Part shown: positions 39,898 through 46,988 of the stretch, piece after piece | Layout: every line of letters begins with the position of its first letter | Position numbering within the stretch: position 1 is the first letter of the stretch | Source of the DNA: Rugosimonospora africana | GTDB taxonomy: Bacteria > Actinomycetota > Actinomycetes > Mycobacteriales > Micromonosporaceae | Length of the DNA: 64,000 nt | Reading direction: 5' to 3' | Assembly (NCBI RefSeq): GCF_016862975.1 | Contig: NZ_BONZ01000027.1 | Location: 1 to 64,000 of the forward strand | The notes under the pieces: generated by a model | The model's database searches: none | What the model saw: the letters and a program-made list of their open reading frames with translations, nothing else | What the model was told of the DNA's origin: nothing | Translations under genes and position numbers: made by a program

Positions 39898-41211
39898 CTA
39901 CGACGTGGGCTGCAGGTCGCCCGTGGTGGCAACGTCCGGGTTGAACGTGTTGTCCACGAGGTACATGTCCCACGGAAACTTCTTGCCCTTACGCCACTGG
40001 CCGCCGACCGGGGTCTGGATGGCGATGCCCGGTTGCGGGCCGGCGGTGAAGTCGAGTTGCCCGCTCATGCCCTCGATCTTCATGGTCTGGAGCTGGTGGG
40101 CGACCTCGTCGCGGTCCTTCGGGTCGCTCGCGCCGGACAGCGCCTTCGCGGCGATCTCGAACAGCGAGTACACCGAGCCGAGCGCCTGGCTCCACTGCTT
40201 GCCGGTCTGCGTGGCGAAGTCGTCGGCCAGCTGCTGTGCGGTCTTGCCGTCGAACGTCGACTTGTACGGGTGGCTCGGGCTCCACCACACGTCGGTGGCG
40301 ATGTTGTTGGTCAGCTGGCCCAGCGAGTCGGCCTCGCTCGGGAACAGCATCACCTTGGCCACCGTCGCGAGCTTCGGCCGGTATCCCTGCTGCGCGGCCT
40401 GCTTCCAGAAGGTCTGGAAGTCCGGCGGCAGCGGGGTGCAGGTGAACAGCTCCGCGTCGGCCGCCTTGAACCGGGAGATCTGCGAGCTGAAGTCGCTGAT
40501 CTCGTCCTGGTACCCGCCCGGGTCGATGACCTTGTAGCCCTTGGGCCCCATCGCCGGCGGGAACCCGCTGCGGAACGCGTTGGCGTCCGTGTCGTTGGGC
40601 CACAGGCACGCGACGGTCTTGTTGGTCGCCCCGATGCTGCCCCACATGTGGGTGAACAGGTCGGTGAACTCCTTCATCCCGAAGAAGAACATCGTCGTGT
40701 ACTTGAAGGACTCGCCCTCCTTCTTGCCCCGGCCGAAGAACCACGCCTCCCACGGCACGATCGTGGAGACGTTCGGTACGCCGTTGGCCTCGCACTGGTC
40801 GGCCACCGGGTTGGCGGTGTCCGGCGTGGCCGAGGCGAGCACGATGTCCACCTTGTCGGTGAGGATGAGTTCCTTGGTGACGTCGGCGGCGCGGGTCGTG
40901 GTCGACTGGCTGTCCTTCACGACGATCTGCACGCCGCGGTGCTTGCCGCCGGCCGTGATGCCTTTGCTCAGCGCGTCGGTGACCTGCTTGATGACGAAGT
41001 TGTCGGACGCGGCGAAACTGGCCAGCGGGCCGGTCTGCGGGCTGACGTAGCCGATCTTCAGGGTGCCCGAGTCGCCGGTGCTGCCGGTGCCCTTCAATCC
41101 CTTGCTGCACGCGGCGAGCAGGCCGGCGCCGCCGGTGACGGCAGCGCCGGCGCCGATGGCTTTGAGCACGCTACGGCGGGGGAGGCCGCCGGGTGTTACG
41201 GATGCGGTCAT
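39898..41211 (-). CDS. HAAT substrate-binding lipoprotein, aromatic operon
   Basis: A 437-residue binding protein with a Tat-like PRRSVLKAIG and a lipobox LAAC. The mature part starts LKIGYVSPQTGPLASFAASDNFVIKQV, a type I peri-BP fold of the sort that in other bacteria binds amides, branched-chain amino acids or aromatic acids such as coumarate. Trp- and Phe-rich stretches (VPWEAWFFGRG, MFFFGMKEF) would suit an aromatic ligand, though that is a guess. It follows the aldehyde dehydrogenase by 35 bp. Specificity is inferred from context. Confidence 0.9.
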   Translation of the reverse strand: MTASVTPGGLPRRSVLKAIGAGAAVTGGAGLLAACSKGLKGTGSTGDSGTLKIGYVSPQTGPLASFAASDNFVIKQVTDALSKGITAGGKHRGVQIVVKDSQSTTTRAADVTKELILTDKVDIVLASATPDTANPVADQCEANGVPNVSTIVPWEAWFFGRGKKEGESFKYTTMFFFGMKEFTDLFTHMWGSIGATNKTVACLWPNDTDANAFRSGFPPAMGPKGYKVIDPGGYQDEISDFSSQISRFKAADAELFTCTPLPPDFQTFWKQAAQQGYRPKLATVAKVMLFPSEADSLGQLTNNIATDVWWSPSHPYKSTFDGKTAQQLADDFATQTGKQWSQALGSVYSLFEIAAKALSGASDPKDRDEVAHQLQTMKIEGMSGQLDFTAGPQPGIAIQTPVGGQWRKGKKFPWDMYLVDNTFNPDVATTGDLQPTS

Positions 41212-41246
41212 GGGGCTCTCCGGAGGAAGCGGGGCCTCGAACTAAC

Positions 41247-42707
41247 TCAGAATGGATACGGAGCGATTTCTCCGCGCACCGTCACCCAGCGCGTATCGGT
41301 GAAGGCGTCGACGTTGGCCGGGGCACCGCCGAACCGGGACCCGGTGCCCGATGCGCCCAGGCCACCGAACGGGACGTTGGCTTCGTCGTTGACGGTCTGA
41401 TCGTTGATGTGCACCACGCCGGTCGGGATCCGTTGTGCCAGCGCGAGTCCGCGCATCACGTCTCGGGTGAGGATGCCCAGCGACAACCCGTACTCGCTGT
41501 CCGCGGCGAGCCTCGCGGCATCGTCCAATGTGGAGAAACGGAGCACCGGGGCCACCGGGCCGAAGACCTCCTCGGCGTACGCCGGCATGTCCGGCGTCAC
41601 GTCGGCCAGCACCGTGGGCCGGTAGAACAGCCGGTCGTACTCGCCGCCCGCGGCCAGCTTCGCGCCGGCTTCGACGGTACCGGTGACGAGCCGGTGCACC
41701 TTGTCCCGCTGGCCGGCGTCGATCAGCGGACCGAGGGCCACCTGACCGGTGGCGGGGTCGCCGACCGGCAGGTGCGTCGCCTTGTCGGCCAGCCTGGCGA
41801 CGTATTCGTCATAGACCCGCTCGGCCACCAGGTGCCGCCCGGTCGTCATGCAGATCTGGCCCTGGTGCAGGTAGGAGCCCCAGGCGGCGGCCGAGACTGC
41901 CCGGTCGAGGTCGGCGTCGTCGAGCACCACCAGCGCGGAGTTGCCGCCGAGTTCGAGGTGTACCCGCTTGAGCGAGGCCGCGGCGAGCTGCCCGACCCGC
42001 CGGCCGGCGGCGGTCGAGCCGGTGAACGAGATGACCCGTACCGGCGGCTCGCCGATCAGCGCCTCGCCGGCGTCCACGCCGCCGGGCAGCACCTGCAGCA
42101 CCCCGGGCGGCAGGCCGGCCTCCTCGAAGACGCGGGCGACGGTGACCCCGCCGCTGACCGCGGTGCGCGGATCCGGCTTGAGGATCACCGCGTTGCCCAG
42201 GGCGAGCGCGGGAGCGACCGACCGCACCGCGAGGATGATCGGGAAGTTGAACGGCGAGATCACGCCCACCACGCCCACCGGCGACCGCTGCGCCCAGCTC
42301 AGCCGGGGCTCGGTGCTGGGCAGCAGCTCACCGTACGCGCGGGAGGGCAGCGCCGCGGCTTCGTAGCACTCCTGCACGACCAGTCCGACCTCGAACTGCG
42401 CCTTGCCGGGAACCGACCCGGCCTCGCGGGTGAGCCAGCAGGCCACCTCGTCGGCGTGCCGGGCCCACAGGTCGCCGGCCCGGCGCAGCACCGCCGCGCG
42501 TTCGGTGTGCGGCAACGCCGCCCATCCGGCCTGCGCCTCGCGGGCGATCTGGGCCGCGCGCACCACGTCGTCCGGCCCGGCCCTGCCGATCCGGGTCAGT
42601 TCCTCGCCGGTCGCGGGTTCGACAACCGCCGCGTCACCGCCCGTGGCGGGCCGCCATCCATCCAGAAAGATCTTTCCGGGCCAGGTCGACTCAGTTAACA
42701 ACGTCAC
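41247..42707 (-). CDS. Aromatic aldehyde dehydrogenase (benzaldehyde/vanillin dehydrogenase-like)
   Basis: A 486-residue NAD(P)+-dependent enzyme. Catalytic Cys lies in HQGQICMTTGR, the general base Glu in HLELGGNSALV, and the cofactor motif is FTGSTAAGR. The short form and the SPFNFPIILAVRSVAPALALGNAVILKPD segment match benzaldehyde and vanillin dehydrogenases, which oxidise aromatic aldehydes to acids. I chose GTG 42707 because GAGGAG lies just upstream. It heads a seven-gene operon with the ABC importer and pobA; together: uptake, aldehyde to acid, then hydroxylation to protocatechuate. Substrate choice among 4-hydroxybenzaldehyde, benzaldehyde and vanillin is open; 4-hydroxybenzaldehyde fits pobA best. 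Confidence 0.9.
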   Translation of the reverse strand: MTLLTESTWPGKIFLDGWRPATGGDAAVVEPATGEELTRIGRAGPDDVVRAAQIAREAQAGWAALPHTERAAVLRRAGDLWARHADEVACWLTREAGSVPGKAQFEVGLVVQECYEAAALPSRAYGELLPSTEPRLSWAQRSPVGVVGVISPFNFPIILAVRSVAPALALGNAVILKPDPRTAVSGGVTVARVFEEAGLPPGVLQVLPGGVDAGEALIGEPPVRVISFTGSTAAGRRVGQLAAASLKRVHLELGGNSALVVLDDADLDRAVSAAAWGSYLHQGQICMTTGRHLVAERVYDEYVARLADKATHLPVGDPATGQVALGPLIDAGQRDKVHRLVTGTVEAGAKLAAGGEYDRLFYRPTVLADVTPDMPAYAEEVFGPVAPVLRFSTLDDAARLAADSEYGLSLGILTRDVMRGLALAQRIPTGVVHINDQTVNDEANVPFGGLGASGTGSRFGGAPANVDAFTDTRWVTVRGEIAPYPF

Positions 42708-42738
42708 GACTACTCCTCGGGCGGAGAAGCGGGGGTGT

Positions 42739-42753
42739 GTGCGCCGTACGAAC
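42739..42753 (-). promoter_or_regulatory. PcaR/PobR-type box of the aromatic operon
   Basis: On the minus strand GTTCG-TACGG-CGCAC, which matches the GTTCG-N5-CGCAC form of PcaR/PcaU sites as I recall them. It lies 17 bp downstream of the -10. Confidence 0.7.
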
Positions 42754-42770
42754 GAGTGTTTCTCTTGGCG

Positions 42771-42799
42771 AACATAGGTGACGCAACGGTAGGCGTCAA
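42771..42799 (-). promoter_or_regulatory. Promoter of the aldehyde dehydrogenase-ABC-pobA operon
   Basis: Minus-strand TTGACG (42799-42794), 17-bp spacer, TATGTT (42776-42771). This is a good housekeeping-type promoter about 64 bp upstream of the GTG start. Confidence 0.75.
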
Positions 42800-42862
42800 C
42801 GCCTGCCGTGTACCGATTCGGATTCCCGTACCGCAACAGCCATTCATCGGCGTGCACGGGTG

Positions 42863-42891
42863 TTGACTGGCCGGCCCGGCGGCTCTACTGT
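42863..42891 (+). promoter_or_regulatory. Promoter of the IclR-type regulator gene
   Basis: TTGACT (42863-42868), 17-bp spacer, TACTGT (42886-42891), followed by GTTCG that overlaps its end. Confidence 0.7.
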
Positions 42892-42906
42892 TCGGCAGGT
42901 GGTCCT

Positions 42907-42921
42907 GTTCGGCTAGCGAAC
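42907..42921 (+). promoter_or_regulatory. PcaR/PobR-type box of the regulator gene
   Basis: GTTCG-GCTAG-CGAAC lies 15 bp downstream of the -10, mirroring the position of the box in the divergent operon, so autorepression is likely. Confidence 0.7.
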
Positions 42922-43000
42922 GCGGCGGATTCGCCGGGTGCCACGGTGGAGCAACGCGGCGATGCGCGGGTGCCGCGGTGGAGCGCGGGAGAGGAACCCG

Positions 43001-43798
43001 ATGGCTGACGATGCGCCTCGCGAGGGGGAATTCGTCCGGTCGCTGGACCGGGGACTCGCGGTCATCCGGGCCTTCGACGCCGATCACCCGGAGCTGACCC
43101 TCAGCGACGTCGCCCGGACGACCGGCCTGACCCGTGCCGCGGCCAGGCGCTTCCTGCACACCCTGGTCAGCCTCGGCTACGTGCGCAGCGACGGGCGGCG
43201 GTTCGCCTTGCGGCCGAAGATCCTCGAGCTGGGCTACGCGTACCTGTCCAGCCAGTCCCTGCCCGAGGTGGCCATGCCGCACCTGGAACAGTTGGTCGAG
43301 CGGGTGCACGAGTCCTCGTCGGTCTCGGTGCTCGACGGCGACGAGGTCGTCTACATCGCCCGGGTGGCGACCAAGCGCATCATGACCGTGGCGATCAGCG
43401 TGGGCACCCGGTTCCCGGCGTTCGCCACCTCGATGGGCCGGGTGCTGCTCGCCGGCCAGTCGTCCGACTGGCTCGACGGGTACCTGCTGTCGGCCGAGCT
43501 TCGACCGTTGACGCCGCACACCATCGCCGAACCCGCGCGGTTGCGCGCGGAGTTGATGCGCATCCGCCGCCAGGGTTGGGCGCTGGTCGACCAGGAGTTG
43601 GAAGAGGGCCTGTGTTCGGTGGCGGCGCCGATCCGGGACACGCGGGGCAGGGTGGTGGCGGCCATCAACGTCTCCGCGCACGCGAGCCGGCGCACCGTCG
43701 AGGAGATCCGCCGGGACCTGCTGCCGCCGCTGCTCGATACGGCCAAACTGATCGGCGATGACCTGGGCAGCGTCGCCGGTCCGCCGGCCGGGACCTGA
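43001..43798 (+). CDS. IclR-family regulator of the PcaR/PobR type
   Basis: A 265-residue regulator. The winged helix (about 10-75: FVRSLDRGLAVIRAFDADHPELTLSDVARTTGLTRAAARRFLHTLVSLGYVR in two parts) is followed by the IclR effector domain (about 85-255). FVRSLDRGLAVIRAF and TRAAARRFLHTLV are characteristic of PcaR/PcaU/PobR proteins that sense protocatechuate-pathway metabolites. I chose ATG 43001 (GAGAGG upstream) over earlier open codons. It is divergent from the aromatic operon and probably regulates it and itself through GTTCG boxes. Its stop lies in a hairpin shared with the converging oxidoreductase gene. Confidence 0.92.
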   Translation: MADDAPREGEFVRSLDRGLAVIRAFDADHPELTLSDVARTTGLTRAAARRFLHTLVSLGYVRSDGRRFALRPKILELGYAYLSSQSLPEVAMPHLEQLVERVHESSSVSVLDGDEVVYIARVATKRIMTVAISVGTRFPAFATSMGRVLLAGQSSDWLDGYLLSAELRPLTPHTIAEPARLRAELMRIRRQGWALVDQELEEGLCSVAAPIRDTRGRVVAAINVSAHASRRTVEEIRRDLLPPLLDTAKLIGDDLGSVAGPPAGT

Positions 43799-43812
43799 CT
43801 GATCCCGGCCGG
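43784..43812. terminator. Hairpin over the regulator stop, between converging genes
   Basis: CCGGCCGGGA (43784-43793) and TCCCGGCCGG (43803-43812) with a 9-nt loop that contains the regulator's TGA. Confidence 0.65.
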
Positions 43813-43821
43813 GCGTTCGGC

Positions 43822-44784
43822 TCAGGGAATCAGCAGGAGCTTGCCGGTGGTACGGCGGTTCTCCAGGTCCTCGTGCGCGCGGCGGGCCTCGGCCAGCGGG
43901 TACCGTGCCCCGATCCGCAGGCTCAGCGAGCCGTCCGCCACCCGGCGCAGCACGTCGCCCGCCCGCCGGTTCAGCTCGTCCGCGGTCACCACGAAGTGGG
44001 TCAGCGTCGGCCGGGTCAGCGACAGTGAGCCCGCCGCCGCGAGGCGCGCCGGGTCGAACGGCGGAACCGGACCGCTGGACTGCCCGTAGAGCACCAGGAT
44101 CCCGCGCCGCCGCAGGCTGGCGAGGCTGCCGTCGAAGGTGGACCGGCCGACGCCGTCGTACACCGCCGCGACGCCCTCGCCGCCGGTGAGGTCCCGTACC
44201 GCGTCGGCGAACCCGTCGTACCCGAGCACCTCCGCCGCCCCGGCCGTCCGGGCCAGTTCCGCCTTCTCCGGCGTCGACGCGGTCGCGATCACCCGGGCGC
44301 CCAGCGCCGTGGCGTACTGGGTGAGCAGCAGGCCCATTCCGCCGGCCGCCGCGTGTACCAGAACGCTGTCGCCCGGCTGCACCCGGTAACTGTCATGCAC
44401 CAGATAGTGCGCGGTCATGCCCTGCAGCATCGCGGCGGCGCCCAACTCGTCGCCGAGATCGTCGGGCAGCGGTACGGCGCGGTCGGCGTTGACCAGGCTG
44501 AACTCCGCGTACGCGCCGGCCAGATCGGCCGACGCCACCCGGCGCCCGACGATCGCCGGATCAACCCCGGCACCGGCGGCGACCACCTCACCGGCGCCCT
44601 CGGTGCCGGGCACGAAGGGCAGCGGGCGCGGGTACAAGCCGCGGCGGTGGTACGTGTCGATATAGTTGACGCCACACGCCGCCAGCCGGACCAGCAGCTG
44701 GCCGGCGCCCGGAACGGGGTCGGCGAGTTCGGCGAGAGCGAGCACCTCCGCGCCACCATGGCTGTTCACCTCGATCGCTTTCAT
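43822..44784 (-). CDS. NADPH:quinone oxidoreductase (zeta-crystallin/QorA type)
   Basis: A 320-residue medium-chain reductase without catalytic zinc. Start MKAIEVNSHGGAEVLALAE at ATG 44784; CGVNYIDTYHRRGLYP is the quinone-reductase signature; the Rossmann motif is VHAAAGGMGLLLTQYA. It would reduce quinones or quinone-like aromatics with NADPH, in the cytosol. Its position beside the aromatic operon and regulator may be meaningful, but its 3' end converges with the regulator and no shared promoter is visible. Confidence 0.9.
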   Translation of the reverse strand: MKAIEVNSHGGAEVLALAELADPVPGAGQLLVRLAACGVNYIDTYHRRGLYPRPLPFVPGTEGAGEVVAAGAGVDPAIVGRRVASADLAGAYAEFSLVNADRAVPLPDDLGDELGAAAMLQGMTAHYLVHDSYRVQPGDSVLVHAAAGGMGLLLTQYATALGARVIATASTPEKAELARTAGAAEVLGYDGFADAVRDLTGGEGVAAVYDGVGRSTFDGSLASLRRRGILVLYGQSSGPVPPFDPARLAAAGSLSLTRPTLTHFVVTADELNRRAGDVLRRVADGSLSLRIGARYPLAEARRAHEDLENRRTTGKLLLIP

Positions 44785-44861
44785 GAAAACCACTCTAGAT
44801 CGCCGCAACGGACAGGCACGCTGGCGCGTGTTCCAGGCGGCCGGTTCGCGGGGGAGGGCGT

Positions 44862-45359
44862 TTGTCAGGGAGCTTCGATGACTTCTATGCCGCGCACTTC
44901 GGTCCGCTCGTCGTGCAGTTGCACGCCGGGACCGGTGATCTGGCCGAGGCGCAGGACGTGGTACAGGAGGCGTTCTGCCGTGCGTGGGGGCGGTGGGACC
45001 GGTTGACGGGCTACGACGACCCGGCGGCCTGGGTACGCCGGGTGGCCTGGAACCTGGCGATCAGCAGGTGGCGGCGGGCCCGTACCGCGTTGCGGTTCGT
45101 CGCGCGGCAGCGCGTCGAGACCGTGGCCGGGCCGAGCCCCGACCGGGTCGCGCTGACCGCCGCGCTGGACCGGCTGCCGGTCAAGCAACGCCGGGCGGTG
45201 GCGCTGTTCTACCTGGCCGACCTGACCACCGGCGAGATAGCCCAGGACTGCGGCGTGCCGGAGAGCACGGTGCGATCGTGGCTGCACCGGGCGCGCGCGG
45301 CGCTGCTCAAGGACCTGAGCGACCCTGTTGAGGAGGTGCGGCGTGGATCCGTTGGATGA
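44862..45359 (+). CDS. ECF RNA polymerase sigma factor (SigE/SigJ-like), copy 1
   Basis: A 165-residue sigma-70 family protein with region 2 (about 5-70: AQDVVQEAFCRAWGRWDRL) and region 4 (about 105-155: LDRLPVKQRRAVALFYLADLTTGEIAQDCGVPESTVRSWLHRARAAL). The best start is TTG 44862, with GGGGAGG four bases upstream. Its 3' end overlaps the next gene by 17 nt, so the two are coupled. The partner is in the usual anti-sigma position. A second, paralogous pair lies at 53261-54950. Confidence 0.88.
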   Translation: MSGSFDDFYAAHFGPLVVQLHAGTGDLAEAQDVVQEAFCRAWGRWDRLTGYDDPAAWVRRVAWNLAISRWRRARTALRFVARQRVETVAGPSPDRVALTAALDRLPVKQRRAVALFYLADLTTGEIAQDCGVPESTVRSWLHRARAALLKDLSDPVEEVRRGSVG

Positions 45360-46683
45360 CAGCGACGACACCGTGCTGCGCGAGCACTTCGCGGCTCTGC
45401 GGACCGAGACGCTGTCGCGGGCACGGCCGGCCGGTGCGCTTGCCGCCCGCCGCGCGTACGCCAACCGTCACCGGCGGCGCCTGCTGGTCACGGCCGCCGC
45501 GGCCACGGTACTCGTCGTGCTCGGCGCGACCGGCGGTTACCTGCTGGAGGACCGGCCGGCCACCCACCAGGACGTGACCGCCGCGCACACCAGTACGGCG
45601 ACACCAGCCGACCGGGTGGGTCAGGGCGCCGGCCCGACCCGCGGGCCGACCGCCGCCGAATCCGTACCCGTCGTCACGCCGCCCGCGCCGAGCAGCCCGG
45701 CCGGCGGACCGGTCCCGCCCGGATTCCGGGTCGAGTCCATCACGTTCATCAGCCCGAACGTCTCCTGGGTACTGGGCTACGCGCCGTGCCTGTCCGAGCG
45801 GCCGTGGAGCGAGTGCCCGGCGGTGCTGCACAGCAGGGACGGCGGCCGTACCTGGGTCGGCGGTCCGGCACCGGGCGACGCCGCGTTCACCGGGGACATC
45901 CGGTTCGCCAACTCCCATGACGGTTGGATCGTGGCACGCGCCCCGTTGTTGGCGGAGGATCCCGGCGGAGTGTCCGGCGTGCTGTACGCGACGCACGACG
46001 GCGGCACCACCTGGCACACGGTGACCTCGGTGCCGGCCGCCGCGACCGTCGAGGCGGCATCCGGCCGGGTGTGGGTGGCCACCGGTCCGCATTCCGGCGA
46101 CTCGCACACCCTCTGGTCGGCGGCCACCGGCAGCGACTCGTTCTCGAAGGTGGCGGAGCCGGCCGGTACCGGGCTGGTCCTGCACGGCGACCACGTCTAC
46201 GCGTACGGCGAGGGCAACGACCTGCTGGCCGTCGACGACGGCACGGTCAGCCGGCGCAGCCTGCCGTGTGCCGAGGGCTACCAGGCCGGGTCCGTCCTCG
46301 CCGCGGCCGATGACCTGAGCCTGGCCGTGGTGTGCGCCGGCCCGCCCGACGGCTCCCAGTCCGCCAAGCAGGGCTTCACCTCGACCGACGGCGGCGTGAC
46401 CTGGACGCCGATGGCCGGTGCTCCGGATCCGGCCGGCTCCGTCACGTCACTGGCCTCGACGCGGGACGCGGTGTTCCTCGCCGGCCAGGAGATGCCGGTA
46501 CGGGTCAGCCGCGACGGCGGGCAGACCTGGTCGGTGGCGCTGAAGCCCGACGGGCCCGACGGGTTCTCCTACGTCGGCTTCACGGACGCGGATCACGGCA
46601 TCGCACTCACCTATCAATCATCGACAGTAATCTATTTAACCTCCGACGCGGGACGGACTTGGAAGCCGCACCGGTTCGACTGA
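45343..46683 (+). CDS. Membrane-anchored BNR/Asp-box beta-propeller protein in anti-sigma position, copy 1
   Basis: A 446-residue protein: cytosolic head of about 46 residues (MDPLDDSDDTVLREHFAALR), one transmembrane helix (about 47-68), a Pro/Thr-rich spacer, then a beta-propeller from about 128 with repeated Asp boxes (SRDGGRTW, THDGGTTW, STDGGVTW, SRDGGQTW, TSDAGRTW). GTG 45343 follows AGGAGG. Being co-translated with an ECF sigma factor, the short head could bind sigma while the propeller senses an extracellular cue; that is inference, since no known anti-sigma motif (such as HxxxCxxC) is present. Asp-box propellers otherwise occur in sialidases and Ycf48. Confidence 0.8.
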   Translation: MDPLDDSDDTVLREHFAALRTETLSRARPAGALAARRAYANRHRRRLLVTAAAATVLVVLGATGGYLLEDRPATHQDVTAAHTSTATPADRVGQGAGPTRGPTAAESVPVVTPPAPSSPAGGPVPPGFRVESITFISPNVSWVLGYAPCLSERPWSECPAVLHSRDGGRTWVGGPAPGDAAFTGDIRFANSHDGWIVARAPLLAEDPGGVSGVLYATHDGGTTWHTVTSVPAAATVEAASGRVWVATGPHSGDSHTLWSAATGSDSFSKVAEPAGTGLVLHGDHVYAYGEGNDLLAVDDGTVSRRSLPCAEGYQAGSVLAAADDLSLAVVCAGPPDGSQSAKQGFTSTDGGVTWTPMAGAPDPAGSVTSLASTRDAVFLAGQEMPVRVSRDGGQTWSVALKPDGPDGFSYVGFTDADHGIALTYQSSTVIYLTSDAGRTWKPHRFD

Positions 46684-46946
46684 CGCGACCATTCCGCGTC
46701 GGCCCGAACGGCACGCCTGACGGACATCATCGCTAGGTGCGAATATCTCGAACAGGTCTTCGGATAATTGAGGGAGATTCTGGTTGAGGCGGTTCGCCGC
46801 GCGTCCACAATGGAGGTCATGGTAGCCCGACGAGACGGCCTTGACCAGCGGTGACGGTCATGTGTCGAAGCACGCCACAACCATTGACAGGCACACCGGC
46901 TCGGGATGACGATCGGCGCATCGAACCAATTTCCGCGGAGGTGGAG
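46684..46946. other. Intergenic region before the DUF1906 operon
   Basis: Locally less GC-rich (46740-46790). It contains a TTGACA promoter (46884-46913) for the leader ORF and the DUF1906 gene, and a small inverted repeat GACGCG/CGCGTC right after the propeller-gene stop. No other gene is seen. Confidence 0.5.
46884..46913 (+). promoter_or_regulatory. Promoter of the leader-DUF1906 transcript
   Basis: A perfect -35 TTGACA (46884-46889) with, 18 bp on, GACGAT (46908-46913) as a weak -10. The expected start of transcription lies about 15 bp before the leader's ribosome site. Confidence 0.45.
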
Positions 46947-46988
46947 ATGGCTTCCATCCACGTGCCGTCAGAATTGCTCGTCCAATGA
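46947..46988 (+). CDS. Predicted 13-codon leader peptide coupled to the DUF1906 gene
   Basis: ATG 46947, with GGAGG five bases upstream, encodes MASIHVPSELLVQ and ends in TGA 46986-46988, which overlaps the ATG of the next gene as ATGA. The downstream gene has no ribosome site of its own, so it probably depends on re-initiation after this minicistron. The peptide has no runs of a single amino acid as in classic attenuators. Confidence 0.5.
   Translation: MASIHVPSELLVQ

Noticed and set aside
12895-42707. Recent duplication of one ABC operon into the other
   Set aside because: Gene order differs (G-F-H-M against G-F-H-M followed by pobA, preceded by aldehyde dehydrogenase) and the protein sequences are clearly diverged; two separate systems are more likely.
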